This document shows, piece after piece, positions 1 to 7,613 of a stretch of 41,083 nucleotides of DNA. The notes below the pieces were generated by a model. The model did not search any database, was not told the DNA's origin, and saw nothing but the letters and a program-made list of their open reading frames with translations. The DNA lies in NCBI GenBank assembly GCA_021463195.1, contig JAJTXZ010000044.1:1-41083 (forward strand). Direction: 5' to 3'. A program made the translations under genes and the position numbers. The first letter of the stretch is position 1, and every line of letters starts with the position of its first letter. Origin of the DNA: Anaerolineae bacterium (GTDB lineage Bacteria > Chloroflexota > Anaerolineae > UBA4142 > SHND01).

Positions 1-823
1 GGCGGACCGCCTCGGCATATTTCTCTTCGGCGCGTGTGCGCAGCCCATCCGCCTCTGCGCCACTTTTCGTTCGCGCCCACTCACCTAACAGATTACCCCA
101 ATTGTTGAACGCCTCGTGCTTGTCCGCTTTGAGGCGGACCGCTGCCGCATATTTCTCTTCGGCGCGTCCGCGCAGCCCATCCGCTTCCGCGCCACTTTTC
201 GTTTGCGCCCAATCACCCAACAGATTCCCCCAATTGTAGAACGCCTCGTGCATGTCCGCTTTGAGGCTGACCGCTGCCGCATATTTTTCTTCGGCGCGTC
301 CGCGCAGGTCATCCGCTTCGGCGCCACTTTTCGTTTGCGCCCACTCTGCTAACAGCAAACCCCAGTTGTTGAACGCCTCGTGCTTGTCCGCTTTGAGGCG
401 GACCGCTTCGCCATATTTCTCCTCCGCACGCCCGCGCAGGTCATCCGCTTCTGCGCCACTTTTCGTTCGCGCCCAATCATCTAACAGCGAACCCCAATTG
501 TTGAACGCCTCGTGCATGTCCGCTTTGATGCGGACCGCTGCCGCATATTTTTCTTCGGCGCGCGCGCGCAACGCATCCGCCTCTGCGCCACTTTTCGTTC
601 GCGCCCAATCATCCAACAGCAAACCCCAGTTGTAGAACGCACCGTAATCGTCCGCTTTGAGGCGGACCGCTGTCGCATATTTCTCTTCGGCGCGCCCGCG
701 CAGGTCATCCGCTTCGGCACCACTTTTCGTTTGCGCCCACTTTGCTAACAGCAAACCCCAGTTGTTGAACGCCTCGTGCTTGTCCGCTTTGAGGCGGACC
801 GCCTCCGCATATTTTTCTTCGGC
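1..823 (-). repeat. In-frame 132-bp tandem repeat array (44-residue TPR-like units)
   Basis: Counting from 823 downwards there are six complete 132-bp units and the start of a seventh at the left edge. All stay in the reading frame of the SIR2 protein and encode AEEKYA-AVRLKAD followed by an NWG-LL helix and TKSGAEAD-LR. Units differ at only a few codons (for example KHEAF versus DYGAF), so the array is nearly identical at DNA level and probably expanded recently. A divergent first unit lies at about residues 345-377. Confidence 0.95.
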
Positions 824-1954
824 GCGGGCGCGCAGCCCATCCGCCTCTGCGCCCCTTTTCGTGGCTGCCTCATCCATGAGCTCATTTCCTTGCGCGAGAT
901 ACGCCCAGGCAATGGCATCCGCGAGGTCGGGATGAAGGTTATCGGGATATTTTTCACGCAGCGCAATGACGGAATCCAAATTGCCGCCGATGAGGTCAGA
1001 CCATGCCTGCAAGCCGTCCGCCTGCGCCGGCTCTAACTGCTCGGAAGCGGTAGTGATGTACTTGCGCGCATGCTCCAGAATGTCCACCGGTTCACTCAGT
1101 TTTGAAAAGCGGTAGGGCGCAACCTTTTGCAAAGTCTTGTTCAGATGGGTGAATGGTTTGGCGACAATGTCGGGCGGGAAACAGCCGAGTTCTTTAGCGA
1201 CTCGCACAAAGAATTCGTCGGCATCCAAGCCGTTCACGTAAAAGGCGTCCTTGCCCGCTTCCAAGAGTTGTTCGCGGACATCTTTGGAGGGTTCGGCGTC
1301 ATTGTAACCAATCCAAAAGAGTCCATCCTCAAAAAAGGGAATGGCGGCGAGCTGCTTGAAAACCGGATCATTGTCACCGCTGTAACCGACGACAAGCAAC
1401 AGGCGCGCGCGTACCGCGTCATGAATGACCGGCGTCAAAAGGGTGGCGTGATGTTTCACTTCGTCATCCGTATTCAGAATGACAAAGCCCGAACGCTGTC
1501 CGTGCAGGTAAAAGACAGAGGGGTCAACGACGGCGCCCGGTATAAAACGCTGCGACGCGCCAAAATCATAAACCGCCGGATAGATTCCGACGAGCGCGCA
1601 TGCGCGAATGACGAGCGGGTCAAAGTTCACGGTGAGGATGCGTTCGATAACACCCGCCGCGACGAGTTGCGCGAGCGCGATGTGCGCCCAGTTGATTTTG
1701 GCGTCGTCAATGTATTTGGCAAGCAGGTCGCGCCGTTCGCCGCGCGTGAGCGCTTCCATCAGCGCGGGATAGGTCTTGTTGTCCGCGCGCGCGTATTTGT
1801 GGGGATAGTCTTTTTCGATTTCCTTTACAAAACCCGACGCGAGGGGAATGCCGGCGGTGACAGAACAACCCGCGCCGATGAGAACAGAGATACGCGTTTT
1901 GCGTTCGCGGGCGTGGCGCAAAGATTCAAGTAGTTCATCAATCGTTCTACGCAT
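1..1954 (-). CDS. SIR2-like domain protein with TPR-like repeat array (3' end cut by window edge)
   Basis: The frame opens with an ATG at 1954, with AGAGG about 8 bases upstream, and runs stop-free off the left edge, so at least 651 residues are visible and the C-terminus is missing. Residues about 20-260 read as a SIR2-like (SIR2_2 type) NAD-binding domain: GAGCS at 27-31, TVNFD at 108-112, LHG at 150-152 with the expected catalytic His, and VGYSGDND at 189-196. Residues from about 345 on are helical TPR-like units of 44 residues, each with NWG-LL and KYA-AVRLKAD patterns. Known from the family: SIR2-like NADases joined to sensor or repeat domains act in anti-phage systems (ThsA of Thoeris, DSR1/DSR2, SIR2-HerA). 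Inferred: a sensor-effector that consumes NAD. A defence role is not proven, and no neighbouring defence gene is visible to the right. It is transcribed alone from its own promoter. Confidence 0.9.
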   Translation of the reverse strand, partial: MRRTIDELLESLRHARERKTRISVLIGAGCSVTAGIPLASGFVKEIEKDYPHKYARADNKTYPALMEALTRGERRDLLAKYIDDAKINWAHIALAQLVAAGVIERILTVNFDPLVIRACALVGIYPAVYDFGASQRFIPGAVVDPSVFYLHGQRSGFVILNTDDEVKHHATLLTPVIHDAVRARLLLVVGYSGDNDPVFKQLAAIPFFEDGLFWIGYNDAEPSKDVREQLLEAGKDAFYVNGLDADEFFVRVAKELGCFPPDIVAKPFTHLNKTLQKVAPYRFSKLSEPVDILEHARKYITTASEQLEPAQADGLQAWSDLIGGNLDSVIALREKYPDNLHPDLADAIAWAYLAQGNELMDEAATKRGAEADGLRARAEEKYAEAVRLKADKHEAFNNWGLLLAKWAQTKSGAEADDLRGRAEEKYATAVRLKADDYGAFYNWGLLLDDWARTKSGAEADALRARAEEKYAAAVRIKADMHEAFNNWGSLLDDWARTKSGAEADDLRGRAEEKYGEAVRLKADKHEAFNNWGLLLAEWAQTKSGAEADDLRGRAEEKYAAAVSLKADMHEAFYNWGNLLGDWAQTKSGAEADGLRGRAEEKYAAAVRLKADKHEAFNNWGNLLGEWARTKSGAEADGLRTRAEEKYAEAVR

Positions 1955-2001
1955 AAGCTTGCCTCTAGAATTTGAAAGCGGTTACAACTATGGTGGATGA
2001 C

Positions 2002-2030
2002 ATTATAAAGGGATGCGGAATAATTCTCAA
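2002..2030 (-). promoter_or_regulatory. Sigma-70-type promoter of the SIR2-TPR gene
   Basis: On the minus strand the -35 box TTGAGA (2030-2025) and a perfect -10 box TATAAT (2007-2002) are separated by exactly 17 bases. The predicted start is near 1995, giving a leader of about 40 bases before the ATG at 1954. Confidence 0.75.
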
Positions 2031-2119
2031 TCGCGTCATGAGAAACGCTGCGGTCTGCTTAACACCGAATCGCGATGCGCGTTTTGCGCGTCGTGTGTTA
2101 CAAATCTGAAATAAAAAAT

Positions 2120-2143
2120 GCGGCAGAGAAATTTCTCCGCCGC
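2120..2143 (-). terminator. Rho-independent terminator after the secreted-protein gene
   Basis: A stem of GCGGC plus GAGAA pairing with TTCTC plus GCCGC is followed on the minus strand by a run of T (ATTTTTTATTT). It lies 16 bases after the stop codon at 2159 and separates that gene from the SIR2-TPR gene. Confidence 0.8.
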
Positions 2144-2158
2144 AAAATTTTTCTCCCA

Positions 2159-2749
2159 TTACTCGCGCGCCCAACGATTGAAAAAAGATTTGCTTTGTGT
2201 CGGCGGCGCTCCGCCTGTTGTCGGCAACAATGGTTTCGGTTGCTGTTGCGGTTGCGTCACCTGTGATGACGCGCCGACAGAGACGCCCGTGCCTTGAATC
2301 GTCAGCGTAAAGTTCGCCGTGCCGGTGTTGTAATTGACGACTTGGACGTAAAAGGTGCCGGGGAAATTAAATTCCCCTTTCCATTTCAAATCCGGCGATT
2401 TACATTCGCCCCAATACTGTTCTTCGCCCGTCGCGCAGTTGATCGAATACGCGGTGCCGCGTCCAATCGGCGTCGTGCGCGGCTCCCACCAGCTCTGCGC
2501 CTGCTCCGGCGTGAATACATTGAACGCGACCAGACTGTTCGCGCCGTTCGGCATCAAAATTGTCACGAGCGATCTATCGCCCGCGTAATCGAATTTGTGC
2601 CATTGCGTTGAATTGGCGGGAATGCTTTGCGGCTGTCCGTTGATAAACGTGGCGGTGGCGGGCTGTGCGTTCGCAGAATTGTCCGCGAATGCAGTTGCGG
2701 CAAAGAGGGGTGTGATGAGAATTACGAGAATGGCAAGAAATTTTTTCAT
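2159..2749 (-). CDS. Secreted protein of unknown function
   Basis: The 196-residue product starts with a clear signal peptide: MKK, a hydrophobic core to about residue 20, and cleavage probably after the AFA at about 20-22. The mature part has a beta-rich region (about 35-155) with two Cys (in INCATG and GECKS) that could form a disulfide. The phrases WHKFDYAGDR and GTFYVQVVNYN look like pre-peptidase C-terminal (PPC)-type beta-sandwich modules, but this is only a resemblance. The last 40 residues are Gln/Pro/Thr-rich and end in a basic segment with no sorting motif. AGGGAAG lies upstream of the ATG. The gene follows the S41 peptidase gene after a terminator, so it is probably a separate unit. 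I do not recognise a specific family. Confidence 0.8.
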   Translation of the reverse strand: MKKFLAILVILITPLFAATAFADNSANAQPATATFINGQPQSIPANSTQWHKFDYAGDRSLVTILMPNGANSLVAFNVFTPEQAQSWWEPRTTPIGRGTAYSINCATGEEQYWGECKSPDLKWKGEFNFPGTFYVQVVNYNTGTANFTLTIQGTGVSVGASSQVTQPQQQPKPLLPTTGGAPPTQSKSFFNRWARE

Positions 2750-2772
2750 TGGTCATTTCTTCCCTGAAAATG

Positions 2773-2838
2773 GGACACAAATTCCACGGATGCCACAGAT
2801 TTTCGGTCTATCTGTGTAATCGGTGGCATCTGTGTCCG
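2773..2838. repeat. Word-type inverted repeat in the spacer (ATCTGTG/GGCATC words)
   Basis: A long imperfect hairpin: GATGCCACAGATT (2789-2801) pairs with AATCGGTGGCATC (2818-2830) with one mismatch, and the outer GGACACA (2774-2780) pairs with TGTGTCC (2831-2837). It lies between the S41 gene's terminator and the next gene on the minus strand and belongs to the class of short-word spacers seen elsewhere in the window. Confidence 0.8.
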
Positions 2839-2921
2839 AAAGATTTTCATCGGTTGTGGGTGAGCCAATGGCTCATGGACAACTCTTCTCACCTCAAGGA
2901 TACGCCATGTTCGACAAAAAC

Positions 2922-2949
2922 AAAAATCCATCCTTGCGGATGGATTTTT
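2922..2949 (-). terminator. Rho-independent terminator of the S41 peptidase gene
   Basis: AAAAATCCATCC and GGATGGATTTTT form a perfect 12-bp stem with a 4-base loop directly after the stop codon at 2952. The minus strand continues as TTTTTGTTTTTG. Confidence 0.85.
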
Positions 2950-2951
2950 AG

Positions 2952-4247
2952 TTACGGAATTACTTGGGCCTTGCCGGAAAATTTTGTCGCATCCGTCGCG
3001 CATTGCCCATTCGGACATGTCAGCAACTCTATCGCGCGCTGCATTTGCGAATCGCGCGCTGCCGCGTAAGCTTGCGGTGTCATGCCTTTCAACTGCGCGG
3101 GCGTCAATGGCGCGACGCCGGCGGGCAGTGAAATTTTTTCATCGGGCTTGATCCCTTGATGCCAAATTACGCGTCCGTTCGGCGTCAACCATTCGCTGGT
3201 CGCCAAAAGCATCGCCGAACCGTCGGGCAAATCGAATGTGTTCAACACCGTGCCGGTGCCAAAGGTGGTTTCCCCCACCAATTTCGCGCGTCCCGCGTCT
3301 TGCAGCGCGCCCGAAACAATTTCGGATGCGCTCGCGCTGCCGTAATTAATCAACACCACCATCGGCAAATCGGTCGCCAAGCCGCCCGCCTCGATGTTCA
3401 CATGCTCAATCTTGCCCTGCGCGTCTTTTTGCAAAAGCGCATCGCCTTTGGATAGAAATTGACTCGCCGTCGTGACCGCTTCGCTCAACAAGCCGCCGGG
3501 ATTATTACGCAAATCCAAAATCACGCCCGTCAAATTTTGCGCCTTGATTTCGGTCAGCGCTTTTTTCAAACCATCGCCCACATGATCGCTAAAGCCGGCG
3601 ATACGCACTGTCGCGATGGTCGTGCCGGGCACCTGCGCCCACGAAACATTATTGACCACGATTTTCGCGCGCGTCAAAGTGAGTTCGCGCAGCGAGCCAT
3701 CCGCCGAATCCAGAATCATCAATTTCACCGGCGTGCCGGCGGGTCCCAAAATTTTCTCGATGACCTCTTGCACGCTCTTGCCGGTCATGTCCTCATCATC
3801 CACTTTGACAATCGCGTCGCCCGGTTTCAAGCCCGCTTTGAGCGCGGGCGAATCGTCCATCGGCGCGACAATGATCACATAATCGCCGCGCTGTTCCACT
3901 TGCGCGCCAATGCCTTCAAACGAACCCGCCGTATAGTCGTAATGTTGTTTCAACATTTCCGGCGTGAGAAAAGTGGAATGCCCCGTGTCGCCTAATGCGT
4001 CCACCATGCCCGTTATCGCGCCATACGTCAAACGTTGTTGTTCCACCGCGTCGCGGTCCACATAATGCCTGTCAATCAAACGCCATGCTTGCAGCAACAA
4101 ATCGGTGTTTGGACGCGAATCGGTCGTTTGCGTCGCCGCGCTGGCTTCGCCGACGTAACGGTCGAGCATCACGCCGCCCGCCAAGCCAAACACAAATACG
4201 CCCAGCGTTAAAAATAAAACTCCAATATAGCGCCATCGAATTTTCAT
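2952..4247 (-). CDS. S41 family (C-terminal processing) peptidase with PDZ domain, catalytic Lys replaced
   Basis: The 431-residue protein has one N-terminal membrane anchor or signal (about 8-30), a PDZ domain (about 110-190, GIGAQVE to VKLMI) and an S41 core. The nucleophile motif GSASASE places Ser306 where CtpA, CtpB and Tsp have their catalytic Ser. In CtpB and Tsp the Lys lies 25 residues later, in FGKG; here residue 331 is Thr (FGTG), and the Gln of CtpB is Leu335. Known: S41 enzymes trim or degrade envelope proteins using a Ser-Lys dyad. Inferred: the enzyme uses another base, or is a binding or scaffolding relative. The substrate-side features (DLRNNPGG, LPDGSAMLLAT, PNGRVIWHQGIKPD) are intact. 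AGGAAAC precedes the ATG. Family is certain, activity is not. Confidence 0.9.
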   Translation of the reverse strand: MKIRWRYIGVLFLTLGVFVFGLAGGVMLDRYVGEASAATQTTDSRPNTDLLLQAWRLIDRHYVDRDAVEQQRLTYGAITGMVDALGDTGHSTFLTPEMLKQHYDYTAGSFEGIGAQVEQRGDYVIIVAPMDDSPALKAGLKPGDAIVKVDDEDMTGKSVQEVIEKILGPAGTPVKLMILDSADGSLRELTLTRAKIVVNNVSWAQVPGTTIATVRIAGFSDHVGDGLKKALTEIKAQNLTGVILDLRNNPGGLLSEAVTTASQFLSKGDALLQKDAQGKIEHVNIEAGGLATDLPMVVLINYGSASASEIVSGALQDAGRAKLVGETTFGTGTVLNTFDLPDGSAMLLATSEWLTPNGRVIWHQGIKPDEKISLPAGVAPLTPAQLKGMTPQAYAAARDSQMQRAIELLTCPNGQCATDATKFSGKAQVIP

Positions 4248-4470
4248 TTGTCGTTTCCTCGAGTCTGTGATTCAATCTCTAGTCTTGGCAAGACGCATTG
4301 TATCTATCCAACTTTAGGTCGGAATGATTTCAGGTTTAACCAAGCATGAGGCGCGCGCGTGCGCTCAAAATTGTAACATTGAATTTTCGGACGCGGCGCG
4401 CCTGTACTTTATTCCTATCTCTAAAGACGCATTATTTATGCGCTATTGCGCGTCGGCGCGTAAAATAACG

Positions 4471-4500
4471 ATGACAAAATAGAATGATTCATGCTAGAAT
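4471..4500 (+). promoter_or_regulatory. Promoter of the PP2C-kinase-FHA operon
   Basis: ATGACA (4471-4476) and TAGAAT (4495-4500) are separated by 18 bases. Transcription would start near 4507, inside or just before the GC-rich hairpin that precedes the first gene. The rest of the 288-base gap back to the S41 gene is AT-richer and holds only the divergent S41 leader. Confidence 0.6.
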
Positions 4501-4503
4501 AAC

Positions 4504-4526
4504 CCCCGCGCGCTTGGCGCGCGGGG
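4504..4526 (+). promoter_or_regulatory. Perfect 10-bp GC hairpin at the 5' end of the signalling-operon mRNA
   Basis: CCCCGCGCGC, loop TTG, GCGCGCGGGG forms a perfect stem ending 9 bases before the ATG at 4536. No normal Shine-Dalgarno sequence lies between. It could stabilise the 5' end or limit ribosome entry; no U-tract follows, so it is not a terminator. Confidence 0.65.
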
Positions 4527-4535
4527 TCAAACGCC

Positions 4536-5699
4536 ATGTCTGCCGAATCTGTTGAAAATGCCGGGGCGGTCGCGCCGCCTGAACCACTGGTCGCGGGAAC
4601 TTTATTGCTTGAGCGCTATACCGTTGTGCGCTTTATCGCGGCGACCGAAACTGCCAATGAATATTTGGTCGCGGTGACGCGTGCGTGTCCCATGTGCGGC
4701 GTGGAAAATCAAGGCGATGCCGCGACTTGCGGCTTTTGCGGCAGCGCGCTGCCGGAAGCGTCCCTGCTGCGTTTGTTTGAACAGCGCGCGCCGCGCGCCG
4801 CGCGCGCGCTGCCGTCTGCCAGCTTTGTGATTGACGATTTTTGCTATACATTGGCGCCAAATTCTGCCGCCGCTGAAACGGCGGCGGCGACGACACTTCA
4901 GCTGACGTATGGTTTGCGAACCGATACGGGGTTGGCGCGCAGCGCGCGCGGCGAACCGAATGAAGACAGCGTGGCGGTCGTGTTATTGGATGCGCCCGGC
5001 GCCTTGCGTCCGTTGGCGCTCTTTATGATCGCCGATGGCGTTGGCGGCGCGGCGGCGGGTGAAGTCGCGAGTCGAATGGCGTTGCAAACGTTGACGCGCG
5101 AATGGACAAACCGCATCCTGCTACCGTTGTGGAACGGAACCGTGTTGACGGATGAAACCGTGCGCGCGGAATTGCAAGCGGGGCTTGCGGCGGCGAATGC
5201 ACAGCTGGTGGAATTTCAAAATGAGCGCGGCGCGCAGAGCGGGACCACGTTGACCGCGCTGGTTGTTTTGGGCACGCGCGCGTTGGTTGTCAATATCGGC
5301 GACAGTCGCACTTATTTGTGGCGTGACCAAAATTTTGCGCCGCTTACGCGTGACCATTCGTATGTCGGCATGTTGGTCGCGAATGGTTTGATTACACCGA
5401 CGGACGCGTATTATCATCCACAGCGCAATATCATTCTCGCCAGTTTGGGCGACGCCGCGTCCACCGCCGATATTTTTCCGCTCGAAGGCGGGACGCTGGA
5501 ATTGCGCGCCGGCGACCAATGGCTTTTATGCAGCGACGGGCTTTGGGAAATGGCGCGCGATGACGTAATGCAGCATATTTTGTCCCAAGCGGCTGACGCG
5601 CAATCCGCGTGCGCGGAATTGACGCAAAAGGCAAACGCGGCGGGCGGCGCGGATAATATCAGCGTAATTATAGTTCGATTCGATAGTGACTTGCTATGA
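4536..5699 (+). CDS. PP2C-type serine/threonine phosphatase with N-terminal zinc ribbon
   Basis: A metal-dependent protein phosphatase of 387 residues. The PP2C core is intact: NEDS (about 142-145), IADGVGG, SGTTLTAL, NIGDSRTYLW, LTRDHS, LCSDGLW and GGADNISV, which carry the metal-binding Asp residues. Ahead of it (about 50-70) is a zinc ribbon, CPMC-x(11)-CGFC. The first 45 residues (LLLERYTVVRFI, NEYLVAV) resemble the very start of a kinase N-lobe and may be a remnant or a mimic. It is the first gene of an operon; its stop overlaps the start of the kinase gene by 4 bases (ATGA). Inferred role: reversing phosphorylation by the adjacent kinase. No membrane segment is visible, so it is cytoplasmic. 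Confidence 0.92.
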   Translation: MSAESVENAGAVAPPEPLVAGTLLLERYTVVRFIAATETANEYLVAVTRACPMCGVENQGDAATCGFCGSALPEASLLRLFEQRAPRAARALPSASFVIDDFCYTLAPNSAAAETAAATTLQLTYGLRTDTGLARSARGEPNEDSVAVVLLDAPGALRPLALFMIADGVGGAAAGEVASRMALQTLTREWTNRILLPLWNGTVLTDETVRAELQAGLAAANAQLVEFQNERGAQSGTTLTALVVLGTRALVVNIGDSRTYLWRDQNFAPLTRDHSYVGMLVANGLITPTDAYYHPQRNIILASLGDAASTADIFPLEGGTLELRAGDQWLLCSDGLWEMARDDVMQHILSQAADAQSACAELTQKANAAGGADNISVIIVRFDSDLL

Positions 5700-7594
5700 C
5701 ATTGGAACAGGGCGATATTGTCAACCAGCGTTATGAAATTTTAGAAATGCTCGGCAAGGGCGGCATGGGCGCCGTGTATCGCGCGCGTGATGTATCGCTC
5801 GAACGCGCCGTCGCGCTCAAGGTTCGCACGCCCGATCCGAACGGCACGACGTTGGGTATGACGCAGGCGCGCGCGCAATTTCGCCGCGAAGCCCAAGTGT
5901 TGGCGCACGCCAATCATCCGAACCTTCCCCATATTTACGATTATTTTTCGCTAGAGGACAGCGAATACATTATCATGGACTTGATTGAAGGCGAGAATTT
6001 GCATCGCCTGATTCAAGCGCGCGGCGCGCAGCCCGAAGTTTTGGTTTTGAATTGGGCGCGCCAAATTTTGGACGCGCTGGTTTATTTGCATGCCAACAAA
6101 TTTATTCATCGCGATATTAAACCGCATAATTTGATTCTGGCGTCGGATGATCGCATTGTGTTGGTGGATTTTGGCTTGGTAAAATTATTCGACCCGAATC
6201 AACCTAGCACGTTGACTTTGCTGCGCGGCGTTGGCACGCCAGAATATGCGCCGCTCGAACAATATTCGCGCGAAGTGGGTCACACCGACCCGCGCAGCGA
6301 TATTTACGCGCTGGGCGCGACGTTATATGCTTTGTTGACAGGCAAAACGCCGCCGGATGTCCATGTTCGGCTTTTACATCCTGATACCATGCGCGGCGCG
6401 CGCGAACTCAATCCGCAAATTTCTTTTGGCGTCGAAAGTATTATCGAAAAAGCGATGGGCTTGTATCCGCAGCAGCGTTATCAGACCGCGCAGGATATGT
6501 TGTTGGCGTTCGGCTTTTCGCCCTCGCGGCTTACGGACGCGCCGCGCGTGGAATATCTCACCCCGACGCGCGCCGCCACCTCGCCGCCGGCGCACGCGCC
6601 GTCACTGGCGGATGCGCCGTCCGCGGCAGCAGCGGTCACCGACGAAGCGGAACCTGAACCTGCGCCTGAAGCAGAGGTCGCCCCTCCCCCCGCCGAACGC
6701 GCGGATGATTTGGCGGTCTCGCCGGTCAAACAATCCACCACCGGCATGTTGGCGGCGCGTGGCATTCCGCGCCCTTCCGCCGTTCCCGCCGCGGAAACGG
6801 CTTTGGACAAGACGCAAATTTTGCCGCCGCGTCCGAAATTATCAGTTTCAATCGCGCAAGGCGTGCTGCGCTTGCAAATCGCGATTGGGCAGCACATTGA
6901 ATTTGTGCGCGTATCAGCGGGCGCTTTTCAAATGGGCAGCAATCCGCAAACGGACCGCGACACGCAGCCAGACGAATTACCGCAAATTCAAGTTGAGCTG
7001 AGCGAGTATTGGATTTCCAAATATCCGATAACTGTCGGGCAGTACACGATTTTCACAAACGCGACGAATCGCGTGACGCCATTTGATTTTCCGCAAAAAA
7101 GCGGACATCCCGTTGTGAATGTGAGTTGGTACGACGCGCTGGTCTTTTGTCGTTGGGCAAGTGATTTGACCGGCAAACAAGTGCATCTGCCTTCCGAAGC
7201 GGAATGGGAAAAAGCCGCGCGCGGCGCGGACGGACGTCTTTATCCGTGGGGCAATGCGTTTGACGCGCAGCGTTTGAATTGCGCCGAAGCCAAATTATCC
7301 GGCACGACGCCTGTGGATGGATTCGCCGCCGGCGTTAGTCCGTGCGGCGCGTGGGATATGGCGGGCAATGTTTGGGAATGGGTGAATGATTGGTACAAAG
7401 CGGATTATTATGCGGAACAGGTCGCGCAAAATCCGCAGGGCCCCGAGACCGGTTATTATAAAGCGCTGCGCGGCGGCGCATGGTTCAGCGACCGCGCGCA
7501 TGTGCGCGCGGCGGACCGCACGCACTTTAATCCGGAAAATCAATATGATTATGTGGGTTTTCGCATCGCGTTGACGTTTGATAAAGCGACCTGA
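5696..7594 (+). CDS. Serine/threonine protein kinase with C-terminal FGE-sulfatase-like domain
   Basis: Of 632 residues, 1-275 form a Hanks-type kinase: glycine loop GKGGMGAVY (20-28), catalytic Lys42 in VALKV, HRD (138-140), DFG (158-160), GTPEYAPLEQ and DIYALG. Residues 290-400 are a Pro/Ala/Glu linker. Residues about 402-628 match the formylglycine-generating-enzyme-like fold: VSAGAFQMGS, YPITVGQY, HPVVNVSWYDA, LPSEAEWEKAARG, AGNVWEWVNDWY, LRGGAW, DYVGFRIA. The Cys pair used by true formylglycine-generating enzymes is absent, so this half is more likely a ligand-binding or sensory module, as in other kinase-FGE fusions. There is no membrane segment. The gene is translationally coupled to the PP2C gene and followed by an FHA gene. 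Confidence 0.93.
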   Translation: MTLEQGDIVNQRYEILEMLGKGGMGAVYRARDVSLERAVALKVRTPDPNGTTLGMTQARAQFRREAQVLAHANHPNLPHIYDYFSLEDSEYIIMDLIEGENLHRLIQARGAQPEVLVLNWARQILDALVYLHANKFIHRDIKPHNLILASDDRIVLVDFGLVKLFDPNQPSTLTLLRGVGTPEYAPLEQYSREVGHTDPRSDIYALGATLYALLTGKTPPDVHVRLLHPDTMRGARELNPQISFGVESIIEKAMGLYPQQRYQTAQDMLLAFGFSPSRLTDAPRVEYLTPTRAATSPPAHAPSLADAPSAAAAVTDEAEPEPAPEAEVAPPPAERADDLAVSPVKQSTTGMLAARGIPRPSAVPAAETALDKTQILPPRPKLSVSIAQGVLRLQIAIGQHIEFVRVSAGAFQMGSNPQTDRDTQPDELPQIQVELSEYWISKYPITVGQYTIFTNATNRVTPFDFPQKSGHPVVNVSWYDALVFCRWASDLTGKQVHLPSEAEWEKAARGADGRLYPWGNAFDAQRLNCAEAKLSGTTPVDGFAAGVSPCGAWDMAGNVWEWVNDWYKADYYAEQVAQNPQGPETGYYKALRGGAWFSDRAHVRAADRTHFNPENQYDYVGFRIALTFDKAT

Positions 7595-7613
7595 GGCGTC
7601 GCGCTAAACTTTA

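Noticed and set aside
1-823. CRISPR array
   Set aside because: Repeat units are 132 bp, in frame, protein-coding and nearly identical throughout, with no variable spacers.
1127-1933. Long plus-strand open frame of 268 codons
   Set aside because: It lies antisense to the SIR2 domain, whose frame has coherent motifs, a promoter and a ribosome site; the plus-strand product has no recognisable domain.
6899-7594. True formylglycine-generating enzyme activity of the kinase C-terminus
   Set aside because: The Cys pair used for catalysis is not present near the C-terminal end.
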